Numbered from the stretch's first letter, positions 1-7,990 are shown. The stretch: DNA of 64,000 bases from Nocardioides coralli (GCF_019880385.1 NZ_CP082273.1:2604001-2668000); one strand, 5' to 3'. Made by a program: numbers and translations. The notes: generated by a model not told the origin, from the letters alone.

Positions 1-402
1 GTCGCCCTCGTCGGGGCCCTCCCCCGGAAGCGGCCGCATGTCGGTGACCACCTCACCCCGGTGGATGGCTTCCAGGCCCATGACGATCTCCTCGGCCGTG
101 AGCGCCTTGGAGAGGTAACCCCGTGCGCCACGCGCGATCGCGCGCTGGACGAGGTCGGGCTGGACGTTCCAGGTGAAGATCGCGACCTTGGCGTCACCGC
201 CGTGCACCAGCTGCTCGAGGTCGACGCCGTCACCCTGGATCTGCCCGAAGGTGTCGTAGAGGATCACGTCGACGTCGCTGACGACCTGCTGCCCCGAGTC
301 CAGCTCCACGACCTGCACCCGGTCCTCGAAGGGAGCCAGGAGCGCGGCGACGCCGGCGACGACGATCTCGTAGTCGTTGACGATGGCGATACGAACCGGC
401 AT
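1..402 (-). CDS. Response regulator, receiver domain (partial, runs off left edge)
   Basis: Only the first 134 codons are present. The protein opens MPVRIAIVNDYEIVVAG and has the receiver fold: acidic pocket Asn9-Asp10, likely phosphoacceptor Asp50 (ILYDTFG), conserved Thr77 (AIFTW) and Lys99 (GYLSKAL). The spacing and the 'VQRAIARGARGYLSK' stretch are typical of NarL/LuxR-type regulators, whose C-terminal helix-turn-helix would lie outside the window. The first pocket residue is Asn rather than the usual Asp/Glu, so phosphorylation may be atypical. No sensor kinase is adjacent; the only kinase here (about 21 kb) is far away and I do not pair them. Confidence 0.85.
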   Translation of the reverse strand, partial: MPVRIAIVNDYEIVVAGVAALLAPFEDRVQVVELDSGQQVVSDVDVILYDTFGQIQGDGVDLEQLVHGGDAKVAIFTWNVQPDLVQRAIARGARGYLSKALTAEEIVMGLEAIHRGEVVTDMRPLPGEGPDEGD

Positions 403-482
403 GACCCCGAACCTACGTCACTGGCGCCGACACACGCGCCAAATCCCGCGCCCGCCGCACGCTGCCCGCTAGAAAGGTGAGC

Positions 483-511
483 GGCCCCGCAGGGTATGAG
501 TCTGCGGGGCC
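483..511 (-). terminator. Rho-independent-type hairpin after the deaminase gene
   Basis: A perfect 10-bp stem (GGCCCCGCAG / CTGCGGGGCC) with a 9-nt loop lies 18 nt past the stop codon of the deaminase gene on the minus strand. There is no long T-run, as is usual for high-GC actinobacterial terminators. Confidence 0.75.
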
Positions 512-528
512 CTGGCTTGCCCGGCCCG

Positions 529-1536
529 TCACCCGGCCGCGTAGCGGTCGATCTCCTCGAGGAGCGACTGCTTCGACGCCTCGGGCGCGAACGACGCACT
601 CACGGCCATCCGCGCGAGGTTGGCGACGCCCTCCTCGTCCAGCTCGAGCAGGTCGGCCGCGACGGCGTACTCCTGGTTGAGGGTGGTGCCGAACATCGGT
701 GGGTCGTCGGAGTTGATGGTCACCGGCACGCCCGCCTCGACGAAGGTCCGCAGCGGGTGCTCCTCCAGGCTGGGCACGGCGCCGGTGGCGATGTTGGAGG
801 TCGGGCACACCTCGAGGGGGATGCCCTCCTGGGCGAGGTGGGCCAGCAGCTCCGGGTCGGCAGCGGCGCTCACGCCGTGCCCGATGCGGTCGGCACCGAG
901 CACGCGCACGGCGTCCCAGACGGTGTCGGGGCCCGTGGTCTCGCCGGCGTGCGGCACGCTGCGCAGCCCCGCGGCCCGTGCCGCGTCGAAGTGGCGCTCG
1001 AACTGGGGACGCGGGACGCCGACCTCCGGGCCGCCCAGGCCGAAGCCGATCAGGGCCTCGGGGCCGTGGTCGAGGGCGTAGGCCAGGGTGGCGTCCGCTG
1101 CGGGGACGCCCGACTCCCCCGGGATGTCGTAGATCCAGCGCAGCACCAGGCCGAAGTCGCGCTCTGCGGCCACCCGCGCGTCCTCGATGGCATCGGTGAA
1201 CGCCTCGATGCGGACCCCCGCTGCCACCGACGTGAACGGCGTGCAGGTCAGCTCGGCGTACCGCACCTGTTGCCCGGCGATCTCACGGGCCACCTCGTAG
1301 GTCACCATCCGGACGTCCTCGGGTGTGCGGATCAGGTCGACGACGGCGAGGTAGACCTCGATGAAGTGGTCGAAGTCGCGGAACGCGAAGAACGAGCGCA
1401 GCTCGTCCTCGTCGGCCGGCACGACCCCGGGGTGGCGGGCCGCGAGCTCGGCGACGATGCGGGGCGACACCGAGCCGACGTGGTGCACGTGCAGCTCGGC
1501 CTTGGGCAGGCCGGCGATGAAGTCGGTGAGGCTCAC
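529..1536 (-). CDS. Adenosine deaminase family amidohydrolase
   Basis: A 335-residue metal-dependent deaminase. Zinc ligands are visible: His16 and His18 in AELHVHH, a third His in the 'VPHAGETTGP' segment, and the Asp pair in NSDDPPMF; the proton-shuttle Glu is in HAGE. Family members deaminate adenosine or a related 6-aminopurine nucleoside. The 'HVHHVGS' and 'GFGLGGPEVGVPRPQF' segments resemble, from memory, the Streptomyces branch that deaminates aminodeoxyfutalosine for menaquinone synthesis, so adenosine itself may not be the substrate; no other futalosine-pathway gene is in the window. GTG start. It is the last gene of a minus-strand run with the DsbA-like and MauE genes (47-nt gap) and is followed by a strong hairpin. 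Confidence 0.85.
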   Translation of the reverse strand: MSLTDFIAGLPKAELHVHHVGSVSPRIVAELAARHPGVVPADEDELRSFFAFRDFDHFIEVYLAVVDLIRTPEDVRMVTYEVAREIAGQQVRYAELTCTPFTSVAAGVRIEAFTDAIEDARVAAERDFGLVLRWIYDIPGESGVPAADATLAYALDHGPEALIGFGLGGPEVGVPRPQFERHFDAARAAGLRSVPHAGETTGPDTVWDAVRVLGADRIGHGVSAAADPELLAHLAQEGIPLEVCPTSNIATGAVPSLEEHPLRTFVEAGVPVTINSDDPPMFGTTLNQEYAVAADLLELDEEGVANLARMAVSASFAPEASKQSLLEEIDRYAAG

Positions 1537-1583
1537 CCGGCGCAGTCTGGCAGCGGGTGGCCCACGACGACCAACTGCGGGCG

Positions 1584-2360
1584 TCAGCCGATCGCGGCGA
1601 ACACCTCCGAGGCGATCTGCTGCGGGCTCTCACCCACGGTCCGCTGGCCGTCGACCAGCACCGTCGGTGTCTGCCGGATGCCGTCGCGCGAGGCCGCCTC
1701 GGTGCCGTCCTCGACCCAGCCCTCGAAGCCGAGGTCCTCGATCAGCGGGCGGACCTCCCCCTCGTCGGCGCCGGCCTCGACCGCCTTCTCGACGAGGAAG
1801 TCGTCGTCGGGGAAGGGGCCGGACTCGCTCGGCTGCTCGGCGAAGACGAGGTCGTGGAACTCCTTGGCCGCCTCGGGGCCGGCCGTCTCGGACACCGCCG
1901 CGAACGCGTTGGCGGCCCGCAACGAGTAGTCGCCCGCTTGGCTGAGGAAGTTCAGCGTGCGGAACTCCACCCGCACGTCCCCCTGCTCGATCGCGGTGTC
2001 GAGCTGGTCTCCCAGCACCCCCTCCAGCTGCGCGCAGAAGGGGCAGAGGAAGTCCTCGTAGATGACCACCTCGGTCGGGGCGTCCTCCTGCCCGAGGACG
2101 ATGCCGTACTCCCCCGAGGCACCCTCCGGCGCAGCGGCGGTGTCCGAGGTGTCGTTGAGGGCGCGGATCAGCAGGTAGCCGCCGACGACCACGGCGAGGA
2201 CGACGCCGACCACGAGGACGTAGGTCAGCCGCTCCTTGCGCTTCGCGGCCTTCCGGCGCGCCTCCGCCGCGGCCTTCGCCCGGTCAGCCTTGGCGCGACG
2301 CTTGTCCCGCTTCGTCTGCGTGGCCAGGCGCTCCTGCTCCGACTTGTGACCCTTCGCCAT
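1584..2360 (-). CDS. Membrane-anchored DsbA-like thioredoxin-fold oxidoreductase
   Basis: A 258-residue protein with a very basic, Ala/Lys/Arg-rich cytoplasmic N-terminus (residues 1-45), one transmembrane segment (about 46-66) and an exported DsbA/thioredoxin-like domain carrying the redox motif CPFC ('EDFLCPFCAQLEG') and a probable cis-Pro at 'QTPTVLVDG'. It probably oxidises or isomerises disulfides outside the membrane. The MauE-type protein encoded just upstream is a plausible electron partner, as paired DsbA/MauE or DsbA/VKOR genes are common in actinobacteria. The ATG was chosen because the basic leader plus TM is the usual architecture; the open frame continues upstream only as overlap with mauE. 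Confidence 0.85.
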   Translation of the reverse strand: MAKGHKSEQERLATQTKRDKRRAKADRAKAAAEARRKAAKRKERLTYVLVVGVVLAVVVGGYLLIRALNDTSDTAAAPEGASGEYGIVLGQEDAPTEVVIYEDFLCPFCAQLEGVLGDQLDTAIEQGDVRVEFRTLNFLSQAGDYSLRAANAFAAVSETAGPEAAKEFHDLVFAEQPSESGPFPDDDFLVEKAVEAGADEGEVRPLIEDLGFEGWVEDGTEAASRDGIRQTPTVLVDGQRTVGESPQQIASEVFAAIG

Positions 2361-2859
2361 CGTTCTCCTCTTCCTGCGGCGCCCGGTGGCGCCGGATCCA
2401 CGTGTCCACGGCCCACCGCGACCCGGGGCGGACGACCAGCCAGCCCGACAGCAGCACCAGCCCGAGGTCGCGGGCGATCTCAGCGGGGTACTCCGCCGAC
2501 GCCCCCTCCCTCTGGCCGCCGCCGCCGAAGCAGCCGCACTCGATCTCCAGGCCGCGGGCCCAGGCCGAGGCGATGCCCACCACGAACGCCGCGAAGAGCA
2601 GCGCCGAGAGGGCGGCCATCGGTCGCGTGAGCAGCCCGAGCACCAGGCAGGCGCCGAGCACCACCTCGACCACCGGGAGCAGGTGACCGACCGCGGGCAC
2701 GACCGCCTCGGGAAGCAGCTCGTAGGCGCGGACGGCACGGACGCTGGACGCCGGGTCCGGCAGCTTCAGCGCACCGGCGACGATCCAGACCACTCCGGTG
2801 ACCAGGCGGGCCAGCAGTCCTACCCAGTCCTTCACGGCGACCACCCTAGGCGCGAGCAC
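2284..2859 (-). CDS. MauE/DoxX-like membrane protein
   Basis: A 191-residue integral membrane protein with about four hydrophobic segments ('LVTGVVWIVAGALKL', 'LLPVVEVVLGACLVLGLL', 'ALSALLFAAFVVGIASAWA', 'LGLVLLSGWLVV') and the MauE-type extracytoplasmic Cys pair in 'IECGCFGG'. MauE proteins support disulfide formation or redox maturation of exported proteins, which fits the DsbA-like gene directly downstream. The 3' end overlaps that gene by 77 nt in another frame, and the last roughly 40 residues are hydrophilic and probably not conserved. Start is uncertain: GTG at 2859 was taken, but in-frame GTGs at 2844 and 2835 are possible. Confidence 0.75.
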   Translation of the reverse strand: MLAPRVVAVKDWVGLLARLVTGVVWIVAGALKLPDPASSVRAVRAYELLPEAVVPAVGHLLPVVEVVLGACLVLGLLTRPMAALSALLFAAFVVGIASAWARGLEIECGCFGGGGQREGASAEYPAEIARDLGLVLLSGWLVVRPGSRWAVDTWIRRHRAPQEEENDGEGSQVGAGAPGHADEAGQASRQG

Positions 2860-2911
2860 TGAGGAATCCCTGAGCCACTCCCCTCCTCACCGGCCAGTAG
2901 GGTGACGACTC

Positions 2912-3571
2912 GTGAAGGAACGCCTGGTGTGGATCGACTGCGAGATGACCGGCCTCGACCTGACCGCGGACGCCCTGATCGAGGTGGCCGCCCTGGTGAC
3001 CGACTTCGACCTCAACGTGCTGGGTGAGGGCGTCGACCTCATCGTGAAGCCGCCGGCGGAGGCCCTCGAGCAGATGGGCGACTTCGTCCGGTCGATGCAC
3101 GAGAAGTCGGGCCTGCTGGCCGCGCTCGACTCCGGCATCCCGCTGGCCGACGCCGAGGAGCAGGTGCTCGCCTACATCCGCGAGCACTGCGACCCGCAGA
3201 GCCGCCCGCCGCTCGCCGGCAACTCCGTCGCCACCGACCGGGCCTTCCTCGCCCGCGACATGCCGCAGCTCGACACGTTCCTCCACTACCGGATCGTCGA
3301 CGTCTCCTCCATCAAGGAGCTGGCCCGCCGCTGGTTCCCCCGCGCCTACTACCAGTCGCCCCCGAAGCGCGGGAACCACCGCGCCCTGGCCGACATCCAG
3401 GAGAGCATCGAGGAGCTGCGCTACTACCGGGAGGCGGTCTTCGTGCCGCAGCCCGGCCCCGACTCCGACCGCGCCCGCGAGATCGCGACGCGGCACGGCG
3501 GGTCCCTCACCGGCATCCCCGAGGAGCCCGGCGACGAGGCCGCTCCCGATGCGGAGACCTCAGAGGGCTAG
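2912..3571 (+). CDS. orn: Oligoribonuclease (3'-5' exoribonuclease, DEDDh family)
   Basis: A 219-residue cytoplasmic enzyme that degrades 2-5-nt RNAs (and in many bacteria pGpG) to mononucleotides. All DEDDh motifs are present: Exo I '[10 protein letters not shown]', Exo II '[10 protein letters not shown]', Exo III '[10 protein letters not shown]'. The conserved segment '[14 protein letters not shown]' is characteristic of Orn. The C-terminal tail (after about residue 185) is acidic and probably disordered. GTG start, transcribed divergently from mauE and followed 46 nt later by tRNA-His, an arrangement I recall from other actinobacteria. Confidence 0.96.
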   Translation: MKERLVWIDCEMTGLDLTADALIEVAALVTDFDLNVLGEGVDLIVKPPAEALEQMGDFVRSMHEKSGLLAALDSGIPLADAEEQVLAYIREHCDPQSRPPLAGNSVATDRAFLARDMPQLDTFLHYRIVDVSSIKELARRWFPRAYYQSPPKRGNHRALADIQESIEELRYYREAVFVPQPGPDSDRAREIATRHGGSLTGIPEEPGDEAAPDAETSEG

Positions 3572-3617
3572 GGCTACACTGCTCTCCGGCCCGGGGCGCC
3601 AGCCCGGGGTCGATCAT

Positions 3618-3694
3618 GGTGGGCGTAGCTCAGCTGGTAGAGCATCGCGTTGTGGTCGCGAGGGTCGCGGGTTCAAGCCCCGTCGCTCACCCCA
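3618..3694 (+). tRNA. tRNA-His (anticodon GTG)
   Basis: Full cloverleaf: acceptor GTGGGCG/CGCTCAC with the extra G(-1) opposite C73 that defines tRNA-His, D-arm 'AGCTCAGCTGGTAGAGC', anticodon stem TCGCG/CGCGA with loop TTGTGGT (anticodon GTG at 3652-3654), T-loop TTCAAGC, and encoded CCA. Confidence 0.97.
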
Positions 3695-3701
3695 GACATC
3701 C

Positions 3702-3736
3702 ACGCAGGGCCCCGGCAGCGCGCCGGGGCCCTGCGT
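3702..3736 (+). terminator. Strong hairpin terminator after tRNA-His
   Basis: A 15-bp perfect stem (arms 3702-3716 and 3722-3736, core GCAGGGCCCCGGC) closes on a 5-nt loop (AGCGC) and is followed by 'CTTCCC'. It begins 7 nt after the tRNA CCA end, so it should end tRNA-His transcription and separate it from the chromate transporter. Confidence 0.9.
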
Positions 3737-3781
3737 CTTCCCGGCGTTGACGCCACGGTGTCGCCCGGCGAGCATGACCCC

Positions 3782-5143
3782 GTGGCGCCGCCCCCCGCAC
3801 GCTCGGACTCCGACGCCGTCCCCCTCAGCGAGGCGACCGGGGCGTGGTTCCGGATCTCGCTCCAGACCTTCGGTGGGCCGGCCGGCCAGATCGCCGTCAT
3901 GCAGCACGAGCTGGTCGACCGCCGGCGCTGGATCGGTCAGGGCCGGTTCCTCCACGCCCTGAACTTCTGCATGCTGCTCCCGGGGCCGGAGGCCCAACAG
4001 CTGGCCACCTACACCGGGTGGCTGCTCAACGGCACCCGCGGCGCACTCGTCGCGGGCGGTCTCTTCGTGCTGCCCGGGCTGGTCGCCCTGCTGGGCCTGA
4101 CCGCGCTCTACCTCGCTGCCGGGTCCACCACGCTGGTGAGCGGGCTCTTCGCGGGCCTCGCCCCGGCCGTGATCGCGATCGTCGTGCAGGCGGTGCAGCG
4201 GGTCGGCGCGCGGGCGCTGCACCACCGTGCCTTGGTCGTCCTCGCCGTCCTCGCCTTCCTCGCGATCACCGTGGCCGGCGTCCCCTTCCCCGTCGTGGTG
4301 CTGGCCGCCGGCCTCTCCGGCTGGCTGCTCGGCCGGCGCATCCCCGTGCTGCGTACCGCCGGCGCGCACACCGACGACGACGGCGGGCCCCCGCCGTTGA
4401 TCAGCGACGACGCCCTCCACGACGACCCGCCCTCGGGCCGCCGCACCGTGCGGGTGGTCGGCATCGGTCTGGTGCTGTGGTTCGCGCCGGTCCTCGTGGC
4501 CGCGCTGCTCCTGGGCCCGGACAGCGTCTACGTCGACCAGGGTCTCTTCTTCGCCGGCGCCGCCCTCGTCACCTTCGGCGGTGCCTACGCCGTGCTCGCG
4601 TTCGTGGCGCAGCAGGCGGTCGAGGTGTACGGCTGGCTCGCCCCGGGCGAGATGGTGCGTGGCCTCGCGCTGGCGGAGACCACGCCCGGCCCGCTGATCA
4701 TGGTCGTGCAGTTCGTGGCCGGTGTGGGTGGCCACCGCGACCCCGGTGTCCTCGACCCGTGGCTGGCCATGGTGGTCGCGTCGCTGCTGACGACGTGGGT
4801 CACCTTCGTGCCCTGCTTCCTCTTCATCCTGGCGGGAGCGCCGTACGTCGAGCGGCTGCGCCACAACACCCACCTGACCTCGGCCCTCACCGGGATCACG
4901 GCCGCCGTGGTGGGCGTGATCGGGAGCCTCGCGGTCTTCTTCGCGCTGCACACGCTCTTCGACCAGACCCGCGACGTCGCCTGGGGCCCGCTCGGCCTCG
5001 AGGTGCCGGTCGTGGCCACCTGGGACCCGCTGGCCTTCGCCCTGACAGCGCTCGCGCTCGTGCTGCTGGTGGGCCGCGGCTGGTCGCCGCTGCGCACGCT
5101 CGGCCTCTGCGCCGTGCTCGGGGTCGTGCTCACGCTCGTGTGA
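3782..5143 (+). CDS. chrA: Chromate transporter, long-chain CHR family (two fused halves)
   Basis: A 453-residue polytopic membrane protein predicted to export chromate. It has both family half-repeats: the N-terminal CHR domain ('FGGPAGQIAVMQHELV', 'LNFCMLLPGPEAQQLATY') and a C-terminal CHR domain ('FFAGAALVTFGGAYAVL', 'LAETTPGPLIMVVQFVA'), separated by a hydrophilic linker rich in Asp (about residues 195-225). Length fits the long-chain ChrA type. The open frame extends back into tRNA-His, so a downstream start is needed; GTG at 3782 gives a short hydrophilic leader before the first CHR motif. No chrB regulator is adjacent. Confidence 0.9.
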   Translation: MAPPPARSDSDAVPLSEATGAWFRISLQTFGGPAGQIAVMQHELVDRRRWIGQGRFLHALNFCMLLPGPEAQQLATYTGWLLNGTRGALVAGGLFVLPGLVALLGLTALYLAAGSTTLVSGLFAGLAPAVIAIVVQAVQRVGARALHHRALVVLAVLAFLAITVAGVPFPVVVLAAGLSGWLLGRRIPVLRTAGAHTDDDGGPPPLISDDALHDDPPSGRRTVRVVGIGLVLWFAPVLVAALLLGPDSVYVDQGLFFAGAALVTFGGAYAVLAFVAQQAVEVYGWLAPGEMVRGLALAETTPGPLIMVVQFVAGVGGHRDPGVLDPWLAMVVASLLTTWVTFVPCFLFILAGAPYVERLRHNTHLTSALTGITAAVVGVIGSLAVFFALHTLFDQTRDVAWGPLGLEVPVVATWDPLAFALTALALVLLVGRGWSPLRTLGLCAVLGVVLTLV

Positions 5144-5169
5144 GGTGTCCGCCCTCCCCGCCGCTACCG

Positions 5170-5207
5170 GGGTTTCGAGGCTCGCTGCGCTCGCACCTCA
5201 ACCACCG
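5170..5207. repeat. Short GC-rich palindromic-type intergenic element
   Basis: Between the convergent chrA and HNH genes sits a 38-nt element containing GGTTTCGAGGCTCGCTG and TCGCACCTCAACCACC, partly self-complementary around 'GCTCGCTGCGCTCGC'. I recall near-identical strings dispersed in Nocardioides genomes, so this is probably one copy of a REP-like element. Only one copy occurs in this window, so repetition itself cannot be shown here. Confidence 0.45.
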
Positions 5208-5215
5208 GGCGGCCC

Positions 5216-5566
5216 CTAGGCGGGTGAGGTGGCGAGCTCGGCCTGCACGGCCAGGTGCCGGGTCAGGAACGTCCGTTCGTCACGCCGCCGGCTGCGCAGC
5301 CAGGTGGTGACCTCCTGGTTGCCCTTGCTGGCGTTGCACGGCCCGCAGGCGGGTGCGACGTTGGTGAGGGTGTAGCGGCCGCCGCGCGAGATCGGCAGCA
5401 GGCAGTCGCGCTGCAGGGGCCGGTCGGTGACGCCGCAGTAGGCACACCCGCCCCAGGCCGCCTGCAGCGCAGCCCACTCCGCCGGAAGCAGGTCGTTGTC
5501 GGCGGCGGCCACGCGGCGGCGCCGGCGACGGGTCGCCCGGGCACGTCGGCTGTTGGCGGAGGCCAC
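5216..5566 (-). CDS. Small HNH-type zinc-finger protein, degenerate catalytic His
   Basis: A 116-residue protein with an Arg-rich N-terminus (residues 7-18), then an HNH fold framed by two zinc knuckles, CAYC (41-44) and CGPC (74-77), ending in the family's 'CNASKGN' motif. In most HNH nucleases the first knuckle is followed by D-H-x-x-P; here the same place reads 'RDCLLPISRGG', so the catalytic His is Cys. It may be a DNA-binding protein without nuclease activity, or use another residue. It stands alone, convergent with chrA, with no restriction, phage or toxin genes nearby. Confidence 0.8.
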   Translation of the reverse strand: MASANSRRARATRRRRRRVAAADNDLLPAEWAALQAAWGGCAYCGVTDRPLQRDCLLPISRGGRYTLTNVAPACGPCNASKGNQEVTTWLRSRRRDERTFLTRHLAVQAELATSPA

Positions 5567-5640
5567 GGCGGCGATCGTACGCCCGCACGAGACTCCCGCG
5601 GCGGAACCACGCCCCGCCCACCACCCCTCCCCACTGACAA

Positions 5641-5656
5641 GTTAGGGTCACCTAAC
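5641..5656 (+). promoter_or_regulatory. Iron box (DtxR/IdeR-type operator)
   Basis: GTTAGG-GTCA-CCTAAC is a perfect inverted repeat matching the TTAGG...CCTAA core of the actinobacterial IdeR/DtxR operator. It ends 26 nt before the start of the siderophore-interacting reductase, so Fe-loaded IdeR should repress that gene. Confidence 0.85.
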
Positions 5657-5682
5657 ACCGCGAGCGAGATGAGGGAGGGCGC

Positions 5683-6489
5683 ATGAGCTACTGCGCGGAA
5701 GTGCTGAGGTCGGAGTGGCTGACGCCGCTCCTGGTCCGGGTCGAGCTCGGCGGACCGGGGCTCGACGGGTTCGCGATGCCCACCGACACCGACGCCTACG
5801 TCAACGTGGCGATCCCGCCGACCGGCGCCGACTACGGGGGCCGCTTCGACCCCGGTGCCGTCCGCGAGCAGCGGCCCCGCGAGCTGTGGCCGGTCCGGCG
5901 CCGCTACACCGTACGGCGCTGGGACCCCGCCACGGGCCGGCTGACGCTCGACGTGGTGGTCCACGGCGACGACGGCGTCGGCGGTCCCTGGGCCGCGACC
6001 GCCCGGCCCGGAGACCTGCTCGTCCTGGAGGGACCCGGTGGCGGCTACCGCCCCGACCCGTCGGCCGACTGGCACCTCATGGTCGGTGACGAGTCCGCAC
6101 TCCCGGCGATCGCCGCCTCGCTCGAGGCGGTGCCTGCGGCAGCCCCGGTGACCGTCCGGCTGCTCTGCGACGGCCCCGACCACGAGGTAACGCTGACCAG
6201 CCCGGGGTCCCTGGACCTGCTGTGGCTGCACCGCACCGGCGAGGAGACCGACGCCGATCTGCTGCCGGCCGCCGTGCGGGAGCTCGTGTTCCCGGCCGGC
6301 CGCGTCCACGCCTTCGTCCACGGCGAGGCCGACGAGATCCGGGCCATCCGCCGCCACCTGCTGGCCGAGCGAGGTCTGCGACGCAGCGACATGTCGTGCT
6401 CGCCGTACTGGCGGCGCACCATGACCGACGAGGCGTGGCGACAGATGAAGAAGGAGTACGTCGCCGCCATGGAGACCGACGTCGCCTGA
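5683..6489 (+). CDS. Siderophore-interacting protein (NAD(P)H ferric-siderophore reductase)
   Basis: A 268-residue cytoplasmic flavoreductase of the SIP/ViuB family that releases iron from imported ferric siderophores by reduction. N-terminal FAD-binding domain (about 1-125) includes the family's 'RRYTVRRWDPATGRL' FAD motif and 'PGDLLVLEGPGGGY'; the C-terminal NAD(P)H domain has 'GDESALPAIAASLE' and ends with 'SCSPYWRRTMTDEAW' (typical 'YWRxG' region, here RRT). The iron box just upstream gives a clear regulatory logic. No siderophore transporter or synthetase genes are adjacent. Confidence 0.93.
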   Translation: MSYCAEVLRSEWLTPLLVRVELGGPGLDGFAMPTDTDAYVNVAIPPTGADYGGRFDPGAVREQRPRELWPVRRRYTVRRWDPATGRLTLDVVVHGDDGVGGPWAATARPGDLLVLEGPGGGYRPDPSADWHLMVGDESALPAIAASLEAVPAAAPVTVRLLCDGPDHEVTLTSPGSLDLLWLHRTGEETDADLLPAAVRELVFPAGRVHAFVHGEADEIRAIRRHLLAERGLRRSDMSCSPYWRRTMTDEAWRQMKKEYVAAMETDVA

Positions 6490-6644
6490 CCGACGAGTCG
6501 TCTCGTGGCGACCCGTACCCCCCGGGCCTGCGGACTGTCGCTCGGGCGGTCGGACGAAGTCCTCCGGGTCGAGACCCAGTCCGTCGGCAAGACCTGCACA
6601 ACCGCGCGCAGCACTTCCGCATTCGGCGGACAAGAGGCTGCAGC

Positions 6645-7235
6645 GTGTCCCATTCTCAGCATGTGCAACCCCCCGACCAGCACACCCTCGATGCCGCGCG
6701 CCGCGGCGAGCAGTGGGCGTGCACGGAGGTGTGGCTCTGCCTGGCCCCGCGGGTCCGCGCCTTCCTCCACGCGCGGGGTTCCCGGGAGCCCGACGACCTG
6801 ACCAGTGAGGTCTTCCTCGCGGTGTTCCGGGGCCTCGACGGCTTCGTCGGCGGCCCCGACCAGTTCGTGGCCTTCGTCTTCACCGTGGCGCGGCGCCGCC
6901 TCGTCGACGAGCTCCGGCGTCGGTCCCGACGGCCCGTGCTCGCGGAGTGGGCGGAGGAGGACGACACCCGCCTGTGCGAGAGCGCGGAGCACGAAGCACT
7001 GCTCCGGGTCGAGGACCGCGACGTGCGGGACCTGCTGCTCCTCCTGTCACCCGACCAGCGCGAGGTCCTCGAGCTGCGGTTGCTGGCGGACCTCACGGTC
7101 GCCCAGGTCGCGGAGGTGCTCGGCAAGCCCCCGGGCGCTGTCAAGGCACTGCAACGACGGGGCCTGGCGGCACTCCGCGGCCGGCAACCGTCCGCGGTCC
7201 TGCCGACGCCGGGACAGGGGGTGGTGACGCCATGA
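6645..7235 (+). CDS. ECF-type RNA polymerase sigma factor
   Basis: A 196-residue sigma-70 family protein with region 2 ('DDLTSEVFLAVFRGLDGF ... FVFTVARRRLVDELRR') and region 4 ('LSPDQREVLELRLLADLT', 'VAQVAEVLGKPPGAVKAL'), and no regions 1 or 3, so of extracytoplasmic-function type. GTG start at 6645 was chosen because a GAGG Shine-Dalgarno lies 7 nt upstream and the domain starts soon after; the frame stays open further upstream over the 3' end of the reductase. The stop overlaps the next start as ATGA, implying translational coupling with a membrane protein that may act as its anti-sigma factor. Confidence 0.9.
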   Translation: MSHSQHVQPPDQHTLDAARRGEQWACTEVWLCLAPRVRAFLHARGSREPDDLTSEVFLAVFRGLDGFVGGPDQFVAFVFTVARRRLVDELRRRSRRPVLAEWAEEDDTRLCESAEHEALLRVEDRDVRDLLLLLSPDQREVLELRLLADLTVAQVAEVLGKPPGAVKALQRRGLAALRGRQPSAVLPTPGQGVVTP

Positions 7236-7990
7236 TCCGCCGCCTGGTCGACCGCGACCTCCGACGCCTCTCGCGGGGCCTCGAGGACGCGTTCCCCGTC
7301 ACGACGCCGCAGCCCTCGGCCGAGCTGCTCGCCCTGCTCGAGCCCGAGCTGCTGACGAAGGCCGGTGCCGCTGCGGAGGTCCCCGACCGCCGAGTCACCG
7401 GCCGGCGCTGGGTCGCTGCCTGGATCGTGGGTCTCGGCGCGACGGGGCAGACCGTGCTCGGCACCTCGCTGGCCCTCGCCGCCGGCGTGGGCGCCGGTGT
7501 CGCCGACGTACTGCCGGACCCGGTCCAGCAGGTCTTCGACCGTGCGACGGTGCTGCTGTCGCCCGACGGCATCGTGGACGACTCCCCCGTTCCCCCGCGC
7601 GGTCCGTCCGTCGAGGACGACCAGCGCAGTGTCTCGCGTCCCGCGATCCCGCCGACCGGCGCCCGGGACGAGCGGGAGCGCTCCACGTCGGTTGCGGGGA
7701 GGGCCAGCGCCCCCACGTCGACGACGGAGCGTCACGACTCCCCGGGGTCGGCACCCGCCCCTGCCCCGCAGTCGTCCGCGCCGGCGGCTCCTGCCCCGCA
7801 GACCGGGCAGGGCCCCCAGGGGTCGGGCGACCGCGACGAGCGGGAGGACGGCGAGGATCGGGCCGCGGACGCTGCCGAGGACAGGCGGGACCAGGCCGAG
7901 GACGAGCAGGAACAGGCCCAGGACCTCCGGGACGACGCCCGGGACGCCGCGGAGGACGCGGCAGACGACGCAGCGAACGACGACAAGTAG
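7232..7990 (+). CDS. Membrane protein coupled to ECF sigma factor, possible anti-sigma factor
   Basis: A 252-residue protein of no family I recognise. Residues 1-58 are a charged cytoplasmic domain, about 60-91 is one long hydrophobic segment ('WIVGLGATGQTVLGTSLALA'), then a Pro/Ser/Ala-rich linker, and the last roughly 55 residues are a highly charged Asp/Glu/Arg/Ala helix-like tail ('DLRDDARDAAEDAADDAAN'). Gene position and the ATGA overlap suggest it controls the preceding sigma factor, but there is no HxxxCxxC zinc anti-sigma motif. Function is inferred from context only. Confidence 0.6.
   Translation: MIRRLVDRDLRRLSRGLEDAFPVTTPQPSAELLALLEPELLTKAGAAAEVPDRRVTGRRWVAAWIVGLGATGQTVLGTSLALAAGVGAGVADVLPDPVQQVFDRATVLLSPDGIVDDSPVPPRGPSVEDDQRSVSRPAIPPTGARDERERSTSVAGRASAPTSTTERHDSPGSAPAPAPQSSAPAAPAPQTGQGPQGSGDRDEREDGEDRAADAAEDRRDQAEDEQEQAQDLRDDARDAAEDAADDAANDDK

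Noticed and set aside
3650..3781. Upstream ATG start for the chromate transporter
   Set aside because: It would begin inside tRNA-His and read through its terminator; the GTG at 3782 after the hairpin is the sensible start.
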